Positions 53,587 through 63,339 of a DNA stretch of 64,000 nucleotides are shown here, piece after piece. Position numbers and translations under genes: made by a program. Origin of the DNA: Xenorhabdus lircayensis (GTDB lineage: Bacteria > Pseudomonadota > Gammaproteobacteria > Enterobacterales > Enterobacteriaceae). Within the stretch, counting starts at the first letter, position 1, and each line of letters begins with the position of its first letter. Location: contig NZ_JACOII010000038.1 in NCBI RefSeq assembly GCF_016306625.1, forward strand, positions 1-64,000, given 5' to 3'. A model generated the notes under the pieces. That model worked only from the letters and a program-made list of their open reading frames with translations. It made no database searches and was not told the DNA's origin.

Positions 53587-54174
53587 ATGAAAACCATTTA
53601 TTTAGCTTCTGGTTCACCAAGACGGCGTGAGCTGGTGGGATTGTTAGATTTTAATTTCGAGATCCTGACACCTCAGGTCGAAGAAAAATGGCGTGAAGGG
53701 GAGTCTCCGCAGCAATATGTCACTCGATTGGCCAGAGAAAAATCACAGGCTGGAGTCGCCATTGCGCCATATAATTACCCCGTTCTGGGGGCTGATACCA
53801 TTGTTGTATTGAATAACCGTATTTTAGAAAAACCTCGCAACCAACAACACGCCGCTGAAATACTGAGTGCTTTGTCAGGCCAATGCCACCAAGTGATGAC
53901 GGCTGTTGCTTTATCGAACAGTCAATATACCTTGAGTGAGATAGTGATTACAGATGTGATATTCCGCCAGTTATCCCAACAGGAAATACAGGAATATATC
54001 GCAACTGGGGAGCCAATGGATAAAGCCGGAGCTTATGGCATTCAAGGTAAAGGTGGTTGTTTTGTGATAAAAATTAATGGCAGTTACCATGCTGTTGTCG
54101 GCTTACCATTGGTGGAAACGTATGAATTAATTACACAATTTTTAGCGTTAGCTGATGGGAAGAACTATTCATGA
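53587..54174 (+). CDS. yhdE: Maf-family dTTP/UTP pyrophosphatase YhdE
   Basis: 195 residues. '[15 protein letters not shown]' substrate loop, '[12 protein letters not shown]' with the catalytic Asp, and '[11 protein letters not shown]' are the Maf signatures. Maf proteins hydrolyse unusual or canonical nucleoside triphosphates (YhdE type: dTTP/UTP). It overlaps rng by ATGA and lies between mreD and rng as in E. coli. Confidence 0.95.
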   Translation: MKTIYLASGSPRRRELVGLLDFNFEILTPQVEEKWREGESPQQYVTRLAREKSQAGVAIAPYNYPVLGADTIVVLNNRILEKPRNQQHAAEILSALSGQCHQVMTAVALSNSQYTLSEIVITDVIFRQLSQQEIQEYIATGEPMDKAGAYGIQGKGGCFVIKINGSYHAVVGLPLVETYELITQFLALADGKNYS

Positions 54175-55640
54175 CAGCAGAGTTATTAGTCAATGTAACA
54201 CCATCCGAAACGCGGGTTGCTTATATTGATGGCGGTATCTTGCAAGAAGTTCATATTGAACGGGAAGCCAGAAGGGGCATTGTTGGGAATATTTACAAAG
54301 GGCGTGTGAGTCGGGTTTTGCCCGGTATGCAGGCGGCTTTTGTGGATATCGGGCTGGAAAAAGCCGCCTTTTTGCACGCTTCGGATATTATGCCTCATAC
54401 TGAATGTATTGCAGGTGAAGAGCGGAAGAATTTCCATGTCAGGGATATTGCCGAACTGGTGCGCCAAGGGCAGGATTTAATTGTTCAGGTGGTGAAAGAT
54501 CCCCTTGGTACAAAAGGCGCCCGTTTAACGACGGACATTACTTTACCGTCACGTTATCTGGTATTTATGCCGGGGGCATCGCATGTTGGTGTTTCACAGC
54601 GCATAGAGAGTGAAGAAGAGCGTGATCGCCTGAAAAGCATTGTCATGGATTATTGTGATGAGCATGGCGGGTTTATTATCCGTACTGCCGCTGAAGGTGT
54701 GGGAACAGAAGAAATTGCGCAGGATGCGGCATTTTTGAAGCGCCTGTGGAGTAAGGTGATTGAACGTAAGAAACGCAATATCACCAAAAATAAAGTATAC
54801 GGTGAATTGGCGCTGGCCCAGCGTATTTTGCGTGATTTTGTTGGTGCTCCCCTTAATCGCATTAGGGTTGATTCCTGCCAAACATTTACGCAATTACAGG
54901 AATTCATTGAGGAATATATTCCTGAGATGAACGCCAAGCTGGAACTTTATCAGGGAAATCAGCCGATATTCGATCTGTATGGTGTGGAAAATGAAATCCA
55001 GCGGGCGCTGGAACGTAAGGTGGAATTAAAGTCGGGTGGTTATCTGATTATTGATCAGACAGAAGCCATGACAACAATTGATATTAATACGGGTGCTTTT
55101 GTTGGGCATCGCAATCTAGAAGAAACTATCTTTAATACCAACATCGAAGCAGCACAGGCGATCGCCCGACAATTAAGGCTGCGTAATTTGGGTGGCATCA
55201 TTATCATTGATTTTATTGATATGGGTAATGAAGAACACCGCCGCCGCGTATTGGCTTCCTTGGAACAGGCATTAAGCAAAGATCGTGTGAAAACAACTAT
55301 CAATGGTTTTTCACAATTGGGGTTGGTTGAGATGACGCGCAAGCGTACACGGGAAAGTATCGAACATATTTTATGTGATAACTGCCCAACTTGTCAGGGC
55401 CGTGGCACGGTAAAATCCGTCGAAACCGTGTGTTTTGAGATCTTGCGTGAAATTGTGCGTGTTAATCATGCAATTGATGCCGATCGTTTTCTGGTTTATG
55501 CCTCTCCAGCCGTAAGTGAAGCCCTAAAAGGGGATGATTCCCACGCCTTGGCGGAAGTGGAAATTTTTGTGGGCAAACAGGTTAAGGTGCAGACAGAACA
55601 ACTCTACAGTCAGGAGCAATTTGACGTTGTTATGATGTAA
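54171..55640 (+). CDS. rng: Ribonuclease G
   Basis: 489 residues, the usual length. S1-like RNA-binding domain near the N-terminus ('[20 protein letters not shown]'), RNase H-like and DNase I-like catalytic part ('[14 protein letters not shown]', '[11 protein letters not shown]'), and the zinc link '[11 protein letters not shown]'. It matures 16S rRNA 5' ends and degrades some mRNAs. Distinguished from RNase E by the lack of a long C-terminal scaffold. Confidence 0.97.
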   Translation: MTAELLVNVTPSETRVAYIDGGILQEVHIEREARRGIVGNIYKGRVSRVLPGMQAAFVDIGLEKAAFLHASDIMPHTECIAGEERKNFHVRDIAELVRQGQDLIVQVVKDPLGTKGARLTTDITLPSRYLVFMPGASHVGVSQRIESEEERDRLKSIVMDYCDEHGGFIIRTAAEGVGTEEIAQDAAFLKRLWSKVIERKKRNITKNKVYGELALAQRILRDFVGAPLNRIRVDSCQTFTQLQEFIEEYIPEMNAKLELYQGNQPIFDLYGVENEIQRALERKVELKSGGYLIIDQTEAMTTIDINTGAFVGHRNLEETIFNTNIEAAQAIARQLRLRNLGGIIIIDFIDMGNEEHRRRVLASLEQALSKDRVKTTINGFSQLGLVEMTRKRTRESIEHILCDNCPTCQGRGTVKSVETVCFEILREIVRVNHAIDADRFLVYASPAVSEALKGDDSHALAEVEIFVGKQVKVQTEQLYSQEQFDVVMM

Positions 55641-55716
55641 GGCACTGGTTTACAGAGAACCTGTTTGCAGAGAATCTGTTTGTAGAGAAACAGCGCTGAC
55701 AACCAAGGAGAAATGC

Positions 55717-58700
55717 GTGAGGCGACTGCCGGGGATATTATTAGCGACAGCCGCAATAGTCATTATCATTGTGGCTTTGCTTGTCAGCGGGTTGCGTTTC
55801 TTCCTGCCACATCTCAATGAATATCGTCAGCAATTGACTGAGAAAATTGCTGACGTGACAGGTATACCCGTCAATATTGGTTACATCAATGGTCATTGGG
55901 AATCATTTGGCCCCAGTCTGGAAATCCGCGACATCAGCGCGAAAGCAGAGCATGTTGACATTCATGCTAAAAAGATAATGCTTTCTTTGGATGTTTGGCG
56001 TTCACTTTTGCAGCGGCGCTGGCATTTCCGGGAGCTGTCCTTTTATCAGCTTCAAGTAAATTATGATAAGGCTCTGTTTGGGCAAGGTGGCGAAAGTATG
56101 CTTTCCGAACCCAATAGCCTCTCCTCTCTGTTTCTGGAGCAGCTCAATCATTTTGATTTGCATGATAGCCGTTTGACTTTTCCGGCACCATCCGGTGAAA
56201 AGGTTGAACTGCAACTACCGCAACTGACATGGTTGAATAAAGACAACCACCATCGGGCGCAGGGCAGCGTAAACCTCTCTTCGATTAATGGTCAGGAAGG
56301 CGTTGTACAGGTGAAGTTTAACCTGAGAGATATCAATGGCGTTTTGGATAATGGCGTTATTTACTTGCAGGCCGATGATATCGACATGCGGCTGTGGTTA
56401 AGCCATTGGTTAAGGGATAATACGGGGCTAGAAAACGCCCATTTCAGTTTGGCGAGTTGGATTACCTTGAAAGGAGGGCGAATTGATAGCGGACGTCTGC
56501 AACTTAAACAAGGGAAAGCCAGCTGGCATGTCGAAAATGAAAAACACCAGCTTGTGGTTAATGATTTCCTCTTGCAGATGCGCCGTCAGGGAGAAGGGTG
56601 GCTGTTTGATATTCCAAGCCTGGCAAGCCTAAAAACTGACGATCAGCAGTGGCCGATGGGACATATCACCGCACTGTACGTTAATCAGGCTCGCAAATAT
56701 CAAGGCAAAGATCACTGGCGCATTCGTGCCGAAAATATTCAGCTTGAACGTCTGAACGGAATATTGCCAATGCTCTCCTTTGTGACACCGGATATCGTCA
56801 AGGATTGGCAGCACCGGCAGCCGAAAGGAATGCTCAACAGTTTTGCCCTCGATATTACGCCAGAATTGCCCGATGACATGGGAATTCGCATGAAATGGCA
56901 GGATGTGAGCTGGCGACGCTGGAAAGACCTGCCTTCAGTCAGCCAGTTCAGTGGCATGTTAGGCGGTAATAAACAGTGGGGAAATCTCAAGTTTGCATTG
57001 AAAAATAGCACGATTGACTATGGTAGCCTGTTTCCGGCTCCGCTCGACATTGCCCACAGTGAAGGGCAGATTACGTGGAAAAATGATCAGCGCGGAATGG
57101 AAATATGGAGTCAAGGCCTGGATTTACAGGCAAAAGCGTTATGGCTCAACGGGAATTTTCATTACCTAAAACCGCAAAACGAACAACCTGTACTGGAAAT
57201 GCTCGCTGGGATTCGAGTTAACGATGTGGGTGAAGCATGGCGCTATTTTCCCAAGTCATTGATGGGGGAATCTCTGGCGGATTATTTGACCGCGTCCTTG
57301 ATCAAAGGAAAGGTCGATAATGCTACTTTGATTTTTCAGGGTAATCCTCATGACTTCCCATTTAAACAAAACAATGGTCAATTCCAGATCTTGGTTCCCC
57401 TGCGCCATGCAACTTTTCAATATCAACCCGATTGGCCAGCCCTGTTTGATTTGGATATTGACCTGAATTTCCAGAATAATGGATTACGGATGCATGCACC
57501 GAAAGCGAAATTGGGAAAAGTGGATGCCACCCAAGTTTCGGCGGTGATTCCAGATTATGGCAAACAGAAGCTGTTTATCGATGCTGCACTATCCGGGGAT
57601 GGGAAGAATATTCATGATTATTTTAATCACAGCCCACTGGCGGGTTCAATTGGCAGCGCACTGGATAGTTTGCAACTTGATGGCGAAGTAGGGGGCAAAC
57701 TTCACATTGACATCCCCTTAAATAACGGCGAAGTCAAGGCGAGTGGTGAGGTGGTGCTGAAAGATACTCATTTATTTATTAAGCCACTGAATAGCAAGAT
57801 GGAGCACCTCAGCGGCAAATTCCGCTTTGACAATGGCAACTTAAAAAGCGATGCCCTATCTGCCAACTGGCTGGGACACGCTTTATCGCTGCGGTTTTCC
57901 ACTCAGGATTTACCAAAACATTATCGGGTTGATGTGAACTTGGATGCACGTTGGGCCGCAAAGACATTACCGGAACTCCCTGCCGAGATCCGCCGCAAGC
58001 TCTCTGGAACGCTGAATTGGCAGGGTAACGTAAATATCACGATCCCCCCGAACGATTTACCTGCAAATGATCTACCTTCGAAGCACGGCGTGAAGTATCG
58101 TGTTGCTGTCAATGCAGATTTGTCACATATCAACAGTAAATTACCAACATTCGACACAGAATCTCTACGAGAATGGAATAAGATTAATATCCTTGCTGAC
58201 GGCGATATGAACCAACTCCAGATGAAAGGTTCAATGGGTAAACGATACGCGTTCAATACTCAATGGAAGTTGGCAGAAAATAATGTCAGATTGCAGCGGG
58301 GTATTTTTCATACGGATGGTGTGGGAATCCCTGCACTGCCGAAAAAATCGCTGTTGGCGTTAAACTTGCCTGCGATTGATGGTAAAAAATTGTTGACGCT
58401 GATTGAGCCTCTGAGTTGGAATTCATCGACAAATGATGGTTTGTTGTGGCCAAGCGTATTCGAAATTTCATTGCCTTCACTGGATCTTGCTGGGCAGCGC
58501 TGGAACCAACTCACATTCAATATTGCTCAACAAGCTGATGGAATGACAGTGAGTACGGTAGGGAAAGAAATTAATGGCAATCTATTGATTAAAAATAATC
58601 AACCGATGCAGGCATTAATCAATTATCTTTATTACGATCCCCTGCTTACGACAGATTCGTCGGTTGATGTCAACAAGTTAACTTCAGATAAGTCACCGAC

Positions 58701-59553
58701 ACCGCACTATGCTTTGAGCAGTTGGCCGGCATTGAATGTTAAGTGTGCGGAATGCTGGATTGCTGGGCTAAAACTCGGCAAAGTATCCGCATCGATCATG
58801 CCAGAAGGCGACTCCCTGATTTTGACCGATGGACAAGTGGAGAATAGTGCCGGAAAACTGACATTGTCTGGTCGCTGGTATGAGAATAACAACGGAAGCT
58901 ATTATACCCAGACTAAAGGGCAATTATCGGGAGAAAAATTCGATGATATGGCAGCTTATCTGGGGCTTATCGTTCCGATTGTTGATGCGCCTTTCAAATT
59001 TGGTTTCAATTTGAAGTGGCGAGATGTTCCGTGGCAACCAGATCTCAGGACATTGAATGGGACGTTGACTGGAGATATGAAAAAAGGGGCTATCGCTAAA
59101 TTAGGCGGTGGCAGGGCAGGACAATTATTAAGGCTTATCAGTTTTGATGCTTTGTTGCGTAAATTACAGTTGGATTTCAGTGACACATTCAGTAATGATT
59201 TCAACTTTGATTCCATTCGTGGCGACGCAACGATAAAAAATGGCGTCATGTATACCGATAACTTTCTTATCGATGGATTGGCAGCAGACATCAATGCCAC
59301 AGGGCAGACAAACCTGGTTAATCGTCAAATCAATATGGAGCTGGTGATTACGCCAGAAATTTCGACAACGGTGGGAGTAGCGACGGCCTTTGCGGTCAAT
59401 CCTGTGGCTGGTGCGGCAGTTTTTGCCGCGACAAAAGTACTGGGGCCGCTATGGAGTAAGATATCGGTGATTCGCTATCGGTTAACGGGTAGCCTCGAAC
59501 AGCCTAAAATTGATGAAGTTTTACGTCAGCTTAAGGAGAATAAAGGGCCATGA
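55717..59553 (+). CDS. yhdP: AsmA-like envelope protein YhdP
   Basis: 1278 residues, GTG start with AAGGAG six to eleven bases upstream. A single N-terminal membrane helix ('GILLATAAIVIIIVALLVSG') anchors a very long periplasmic beta-rich AsmA/DUF3971 region; the C-terminal AsmA_2 part has 'DMKKGAIAKLGGGRAGQLLRL' and 'NPVAGAAVFAATKVLGP'. Members of this family (YhdP, TamB, YdbH) move phospholipids to the outer membrane. It overlaps the next gene by ATGA. Intact. Confidence 0.95.
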   Translation: MRRLPGILLATAAIVIIIVALLVSGLRFFLPHLNEYRQQLTEKIADVTGIPVNIGYINGHWESFGPSLEIRDISAKAEHVDIHAKKIMLSLDVWRSLLQRRWHFRELSFYQLQVNYDKALFGQGGESMLSEPNSLSSLFLEQLNHFDLHDSRLTFPAPSGEKVELQLPQLTWLNKDNHHRAQGSVNLSSINGQEGVVQVKFNLRDINGVLDNGVIYLQADDIDMRLWLSHWLRDNTGLENAHFSLASWITLKGGRIDSGRLQLKQGKASWHVENEKHQLVVNDFLLQMRRQGEGWLFDIPSLASLKTDDQQWPMGHITALYVNQARKYQGKDHWRIRAENIQLERLNGILPMLSFVTPDIVKDWQHRQPKGMLNSFALDITPELPDDMGIRMKWQDVSWRRWKDLPSVSQFSGMLGGNKQWGNLKFALKNSTIDYGSLFPAPLDIAHSEGQITWKNDQRGMEIWSQGLDLQAKALWLNGNFHYLKPQNEQPVLEMLAGIRVNDVGEAWRYFPKSLMGESLADYLTASLIKGKVDNATLIFQGNPHDFPFKQNNGQFQILVPLRHATFQYQPDWPALFDLDIDLNFQNNGLRMHAPKAKLGKVDATQVSAVIPDYGKQKLFIDAALSGDGKNIHDYFNHSPLAGSIGSALDSLQLDGEVGGKLHIDIPLNNGEVKASGEVVLKDTHLFIKPLNSKMEHLSGKFRFDNGNLKSDALSANWLGHALSLRFSTQDLPKHYRVDVNLDARWAAKTLPELPAEIRRKLSGTLNWQGNVNITIPPNDLPANDLPSKHGVKYRVAVNADLSHINSKLPTFDTESLREWNKINILADGDMNQLQMKGSMGKRYAFNTQWKLAENNVRLQRGIFHTDGVGIPALPKKSLLALNLPAIDGKKLLTLIEPLSWNSSTNDGLLWPSVFEISLPSLDLAGQRWNQLTFNIAQQADGMTVSTVGKEINGNLLIKNNQPMQALINYLYYDPLLTTDSSVDVNKLTSDKSPTPHYALSSWPALNVKCAECWIAGLKLGKVSASIMPEGDSLILTDGQVENSAGKLTLSGRWYENNNGSYYTQTKGQLSGEKFDDMAAYLGLIVPIVDAPFKFGFNLKWRDVPWQPDLRTLNGTLTGDMKKGAIAKLGGGRAGQLLRLISFDALLRKLQLDFSDTFSNDFNFDSIRGDATIKNGVMYTDNFLIDGLAADINATGQTNLVNRQINMELVITPEISTTVGVATAFAVNPVAGAAVFAATKVLGPLWSKISVIRYRLTGSLEQPKIDEVLRQLKENKGP

Positions 59554-60398
59554 GAAACGTCAATGTTGCACTTTTACAATTATGCAGTGGTACGAATGTT
59601 AAACATAATTTAGCGCAAATTGAACAACAGATTAAGCAACTGCCAGACACCGTAAAACTGGTTCTGACTCCGGAAAATGCTTTGTTGTTCGCTGATGCTG
59701 ATACTTATCGTGAACATACAGAAGCACAGGGAAGTGGTCCATTGCAACAGGCAGTGAGTGAAATGGCACAGCGCTATGGCGTCTGGCTGCTGATTGGCTC
59801 AATGCCCATGATCAGTCGGGAAGACCCCACACGCATTACAAGCAGTAGCCTATTGTTTGATGATCAAGGCGAAATCCGCGCCCGTTACGATAAAATCCAC
59901 ATGTTTGATGTCAATATCAACGATGAGCATGGTTCCTATAATGAATCCGCTATTTACCAGCGTGGGGAACACATTACTGTTGTTGATACACCCGTTGGTC
60001 GTTTGGGTATGACTATCTGTTATGATCTGCGTTTTCCGGGACTATTTCAGGCACTGCGTGAACAGGGTGCGGAACTGATCTCCGTTCCTGCTGCCTTCAC
60101 CCGCTTGACAGGTAAGGCGCATTGGGAACCACTGCTGAGAGCGCGCGCCATCGAGAACCAGTGCATTATTTTGGCACCTGCGCAGGTTGGTGTACACAGC
60201 ACTCGCAGAACCTGGGGACACTCAATGGCAGTGAGTGGCTGGGGGGAAGTTATCAAGAAAAACCCTCTGACCGTCAGCGCATTGCAGCTTAATATCCGGG
60301 CGGACAGTTTGATTCACATGCGCGAGCAGATCAAAGTGGTGAAACACAATCGCTTCCGCCCACAACTGACTTCTTTGATAAAAAAGAATACAAATTAA
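59550..60398 (+). CDS. Nitrilase-family carbon-nitrogen hydrolase (deaminated-glutathione amidase type)
   Basis: 282 residues. The Glu-Lys-Cys triad is visible: Glu in 'LTPENALLF', Lys in 'RYDKIHMFDV', Cys in 'MTICYDLRFPGLF'. 'FDVNINDEHGSYNES' and the overall length fit the Nit1/NitA deaminated-glutathione amidases (metabolite repair). E. coli K-12 lacks a gene at this place between yhdP and tldD, but several relatives carry one. Translationally coupled to yhdP. Confidence 0.85.
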   Translation: MRNVNVALLQLCSGTNVKHNLAQIEQQIKQLPDTVKLVLTPENALLFADADTYREHTEAQGSGPLQQAVSEMAQRYGVWLLIGSMPMISREDPTRITSSSLLFDDQGEIRARYDKIHMFDVNINDEHGSYNESAIYQRGEHITVVDTPVGRLGMTICYDLRFPGLFQALREQGAELISVPAAFTRLTGKAHWEPLLRARAIENQCIILAPAQVGVHSTRRTWGHSMAVSGWGEVIKKNPLTVSALQLNIRADSLIHMREQIKVVKHNRFRPQLTSLIKKNTN

Positions 60399-60416
60399 GG
60401 TAAAAGAGTAATCACT

Positions 60417-61862
60417 ATGAGTTTAACTTATGTCAGTGAACACTTACTGGCTGCTAATAATCTAAATCATCAGGACTTATTTTCTGTATTGGGTCAATTG
60501 GCGGAACGTCGTCTGGACTATGCCGATCTTTACTTCCAATCCAGTTACCATGAAGCATGGGTATTGGAAGACCGCATCATTAAAGATGGTTCCTATAATA
60601 TCGATCAAGGTGTGGGAGTTCGCGCGGTCAGTGGGGAAAAAACGGGCTTTGCCTACGCGGATCAAATCACATTGAATGCGCTACAGCAAAGTGCTCAGGC
60701 TGCGCGTAGCATCGTTCGGGAAACGGGCAATGGCATTGTGCATACGTTAGGTGCAGTGACATATAAGGCACTTTATCCCGCGGTTGATCCTTTACAGAGC
60801 ATGAGTCGGGAAGACAAAATTGCATTGCTGCATCGGGTTGATCAAATTGCACGTGCGGAAGATCCCCGTGTACAAGAAGTCAATGCCAGCTTGAGCGGTG
60901 TTTATGAACAGGTGCTGGTGGCGGCAACAGACGGCACATTAGCCGCAGACATTCGTCCATTGGTACGCCTTTCTGTTAGCGTATTGGTGGAAGAAGATGG
61001 TAAGCGTGAGCGTGGTTCCAGTGGTGGTGGAGCTCGTTACGGTTACGAATATTTCCTGCAAACTGAAGATGGTCAAGTTCTGGCAGAACAATTTGCCCGT
61101 GAAGCGGTTCGTATGGCGCTGATCAATCTATCGGCGGTTGCGGCTCCTGCGGGCACGATGCCAGTGGTATTGGGTGCTGGCTGGCCGGGAGTTTTGCTGC
61201 ATGAAGCGGTGGGGCACGGTTTAGAAGGCGACTTCAACCGTCGTGGTACTTCTGTCTTTTCTGGTCAGATTGGGCAAAAAGTAGCTTCTGAACTGTGTAC
61301 CGTGGTAGATGATGGCACAATTGAAGGGCGCCGTGGCTCATTGGCCATTGATGATGAAGGTGTTCCGGGGCAATACAATGTACTGATTGAAAATGGCATC
61401 CTGAAAGGTTACATGCAGGATAAGCTCAACGCTCGCCTGATGGGTGTGGCTCCGACGGGTAACGGGCGTCGCGAATCTTATGCGCATTTGCCGATGCCAC
61501 GTATGACCAACACCTACATGCTGGCGGGTAACTCCACACCAGAAGAGATTATTGCTAGTGTGGATCGTGGACTGTATGCCCCGAATTTCGGTGGCGGTCA
61601 GGTGGATATCACATCGGGTAAATTTGTTTTCTCAACATCGGAAGCGTATTTGATTGAAAACGGCAAAATCACCAGGCCAGTGAAAGGCGCGACCTTGATT
61701 GGCTCTGGTATTGAAGCCATGCAGCAGATTTCAATGGTTGGAAATGATTTGGCTCTCGACAAAGGTGTAGGTGTCTGTGGTAAAGAAGGCCAAAGTGTAC
61801 CAGTGGGTGTTGGCCAACCAACCTTGAAACTGGATAACCTGACCGTAGGTGGAACAGCCTGA
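60417..61862 (+). CDS. tldD: Metalloprotease TldD
   Basis: 481 residues, standard length. Zinc motif '[20 protein letters not shown]' (HExxxH) and the C-terminal '[20 protein letters not shown]' region. With TldE (PmbA) it forms a heterodimeric protease that processes unfolded peptides such as microcin precursors and CcdA. Follows the amidase by 18 bases. Confidence 0.97.
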   Translation: MSLTYVSEHLLAANNLNHQDLFSVLGQLAERRLDYADLYFQSSYHEAWVLEDRIIKDGSYNIDQGVGVRAVSGEKTGFAYADQITLNALQQSAQAARSIVRETGNGIVHTLGAVTYKALYPAVDPLQSMSREDKIALLHRVDQIARAEDPRVQEVNASLSGVYEQVLVAATDGTLAADIRPLVRLSVSVLVEEDGKRERGSSGGGARYGYEYFLQTEDGQVLAEQFAREAVRMALINLSAVAAPAGTMPVVLGAGWPGVLLHEAVGHGLEGDFNRRGTSVFSGQIGQKVASELCTVVDDGTIEGRRGSLAIDDEGVPGQYNVLIENGILKGYMQDKLNARLMGVAPTGNGRRESYAHLPMPRMTNTYMLAGNSTPEEIIASVDRGLYAPNFGGGQVDITSGKFVFSTSEAYLIENGKITRPVKGATLIGSGIEAMQQISMVGNDLALDKGVGVCGKEGQSVPVGVGQPTLKLDNLTVGGTA

Positions 61863-61903
61863 TAATTTCTTAAGCAATATAATGAAAATAGCTTGAGGTC
61901 ATC

Positions 61904-62377
61904 ATGAAAAAGAGCATCATTCTAGCGGTTGTATTATTGGTTCTGGCAGTTGGGTATATTGTTTTTGCCAAAAGCATCGGGCCGCTCGGCACGGATACAA
62001 CAGGGCAAAATACCATTGTTTCAGAGAAGGTATCTACTCAGCCGATTGGTGTTCTGACCGAACAGAAGCGTGTTGCGGATTACCTTCGCCTACATCGCAA
62101 ATTGCCAGACTATTACATTACGAAGAAGCAAGCCCGTCGTCTTGGCTGGGATGCTCGCGAAGGTAACTTATGCGACGTTTTGCCGGGTCAAGCGATTGGT
62201 GGTGATCGTTTCTCCAACCGTGAGAATAAACTGCCGACAGCAAGTGGTCGTCACTGGTTTGAAGCGGATGTGAATTATCGGTGTGGGCACAGAGGCAGTG
62301 ATAGACTAGTCTACTCTAATGATGACCTTATTTATCTGACAGTTGATCACTACAAAAGTTTTACCCAACTGGAGTAA
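61904..62377 (+). CDS. Barnase-family ribonuclease
   Basis: 157 residues. N-terminal membrane/signal segment ('MKKSIILAVVLLVLAVGYIV'), then a barnase fold. The catalytic Glu120 ('FEADVNYRCGHR'), Arg134 ('GSDRLVYS') and His149 ('TVDHYKSF') have exactly the barnase Glu73/Arg87/His102 spacing (14 and 15). It should cut RNA once outside or when its inhibitor is absent. The downstream barstar gene follows by 4 bases. A Cys pair (Cys90, Cys127) suggests a disulfide in the periplasm. Confidence 0.88.
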   Translation: MKKSIILAVVLLVLAVGYIVFAKSIGPLGTDTTGQNTIVSEKVSTQPIGVLTEQKRVADYLRLHRKLPDYYITKKQARRLGWDAREGNLCDVLPGQAIGGDRFSNRENKLPTASGRHWFEADVNYRCGHRGSDRLVYSNDDLIYLTVDHYKSFTQLE

Positions 62378-62381
62378 TGAC

Positions 62382-62651
62382 ATGAAAAAGGTGGAATTCG
62401 ATTTTAACCAGATCTCTGATTTAGTCACTTTTTATCGTGAATTCAAAGAGAGCTTCGATCTTGGGGATAATTTTGGTTCCAACTTGGACGCGCTGTGGGA
62501 TGCCGTGACGGGTAGCATTGAGCTGCCGGTTGAGATTAGCTTCATCAGCTTAACGCCGCAGAAACGAACGCGCTTTGCGGCGTTAGTACTGCTGCTTGAA
62601 GAGGCGGAAGAAGAGCTGGAAGGGGAATTACGGTTTAATGTGATGAGTTGA
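62382..62651 (+). CDS. Barstar-family ribonuclease inhibitor
   Basis: 89 residues from the ATG at 62382 (GGAG eight bases upstream). 'VEFDFNQISDLVTFYREFKE' and 'FGSNLDALWDAVTG' then 'PVEISFISL' match barstar/YhcO. It inhibits the upstream ribonuclease in the cytoplasm. The tldD-linked position equals the yhcN-yhcO region of E. coli, where YhcO is a barstar homologue without a nearby barnase. Confidence 0.9.
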   Translation: MKKVEFDFNQISDLVTFYREFKESFDLGDNFGSNLDALWDAVTGSIELPVEISFISLTPQKRTRFAALVLLLEEAEEELEGELRFNVMS

Positions 62652-62670
62652 ACTTTTTCCTTTTGTTACG

Positions 62671-62707
62671 ACTCCCCGTTTTGTTGAAACGGGGAGTCTT
62701 CTTCAGA
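62671..62707 (+). terminator. Terminator after the barstar gene
   Basis: ACTCCCCGTTT-TGTTG-AAACGGGGAGT (11-bp perfect stem) followed by CTTCTTC, 20 bases after the barstar stop. Confidence 0.75.
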
Positions 62708-62872
62708 TTTCATGGAGTCTGCGGCGGAAATAGTGTTCCAATCGGGGAATAGGGTATGCTTTGTAGCAGCGTCGGTGCTAAAAATGTCCTCAACGCTTCT
62801 GAGGGGGGAACGGACATGAGATGCAGTGGTAAAAACCATGCGCAAAGTTACCATAGCAATTAGGCTTAGGCT
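62708..62872. other. Short intergenic stretch
   Basis: A minus-strand frame (62666-62854, 62 codons, ending 'SEEDSPFQQNGES') overlaps the terminator and reads plausibly but has no ribosome site. It was not called a gene. Confidence 0.3.
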
Positions 62873-63232
62873 TTACCTCGCTCTTCTTATTAGTAAACGT
62901 TGTCCTGGGTAGTCGATAACTATTTCGTATTCTTCTAAAAATGTCGTACCCAGAAGACCATCGAAGGAGAGGTGTGAAAAATCCCCGTCGAGCACAAGTG
63001 AGGAGGTTTTTACTTTTGTTGTACCGGTATCCTTTAGAGTTAATGATACGCAATCTACAGCTTTCAATTCATCCTCGGTGGCTTTATCGCCGAAAATTTC
63101 GCACGGCTCACGCCATAAAAAAGATTTGAGGTGATCTTTCCAGAAAATAGAAATTGAGGCACCCGTATCTAAAATAAAGGAGTAATCATTGCCACCAGTA
63201 GAGAGTGTTACAGCGATACCAGAGGTGGTCAT
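62873..63232 (-). CDS. Retropepsin-like aspartic protease domain protein
   Basis: 119 residues from the ATG at 63232. 'FILDTGASISIF' (catalytic DTGA), and 'FDGLLGTTFLEEYEIVIDYPG' (the hydrophobic-hydrophobic-Gly of the retropepsin fold) frame one complete half-barrel, as in bacterial single-domain retropepsins that work as dimers. Upstream, the same frame stays open for about 33 codons without a start ('VGESVEAVG', 'EWISLPLRM'), and these residues look like the natural N-terminus of the family. So the gene may be 5'-truncated, or use the internal ATG. Confidence 0.65.
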   Translation of the reverse strand: MTTSGIAVTLSTGGNDYSFILDTGASISIFWKDHLKSFLWREPCEIFGDKATEDELKAVDCVSLTLKDTGTTKVKTSSLVLDGDFSHLSFDGLLGTTFLEEYEIVIDYPGQRLLIRRAR

Positions 63233-63339
63233 GCGTAACGGCAGCGAGATCCATTCTTTGTTTGGATGAACACCAACGGCCTCGACGCTTTCGCCGACAG
63301 TTACGAGTCTTTGATGATAATCAAGGTGGATTCAGGGCG

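Noticed and set aside
62666-62854. 62-codon minus-strand ORF beside the barstar gene
   Set aside because: Reads plausibly but overlaps a strong terminator, lacks a ribosome site and has no recognised family.
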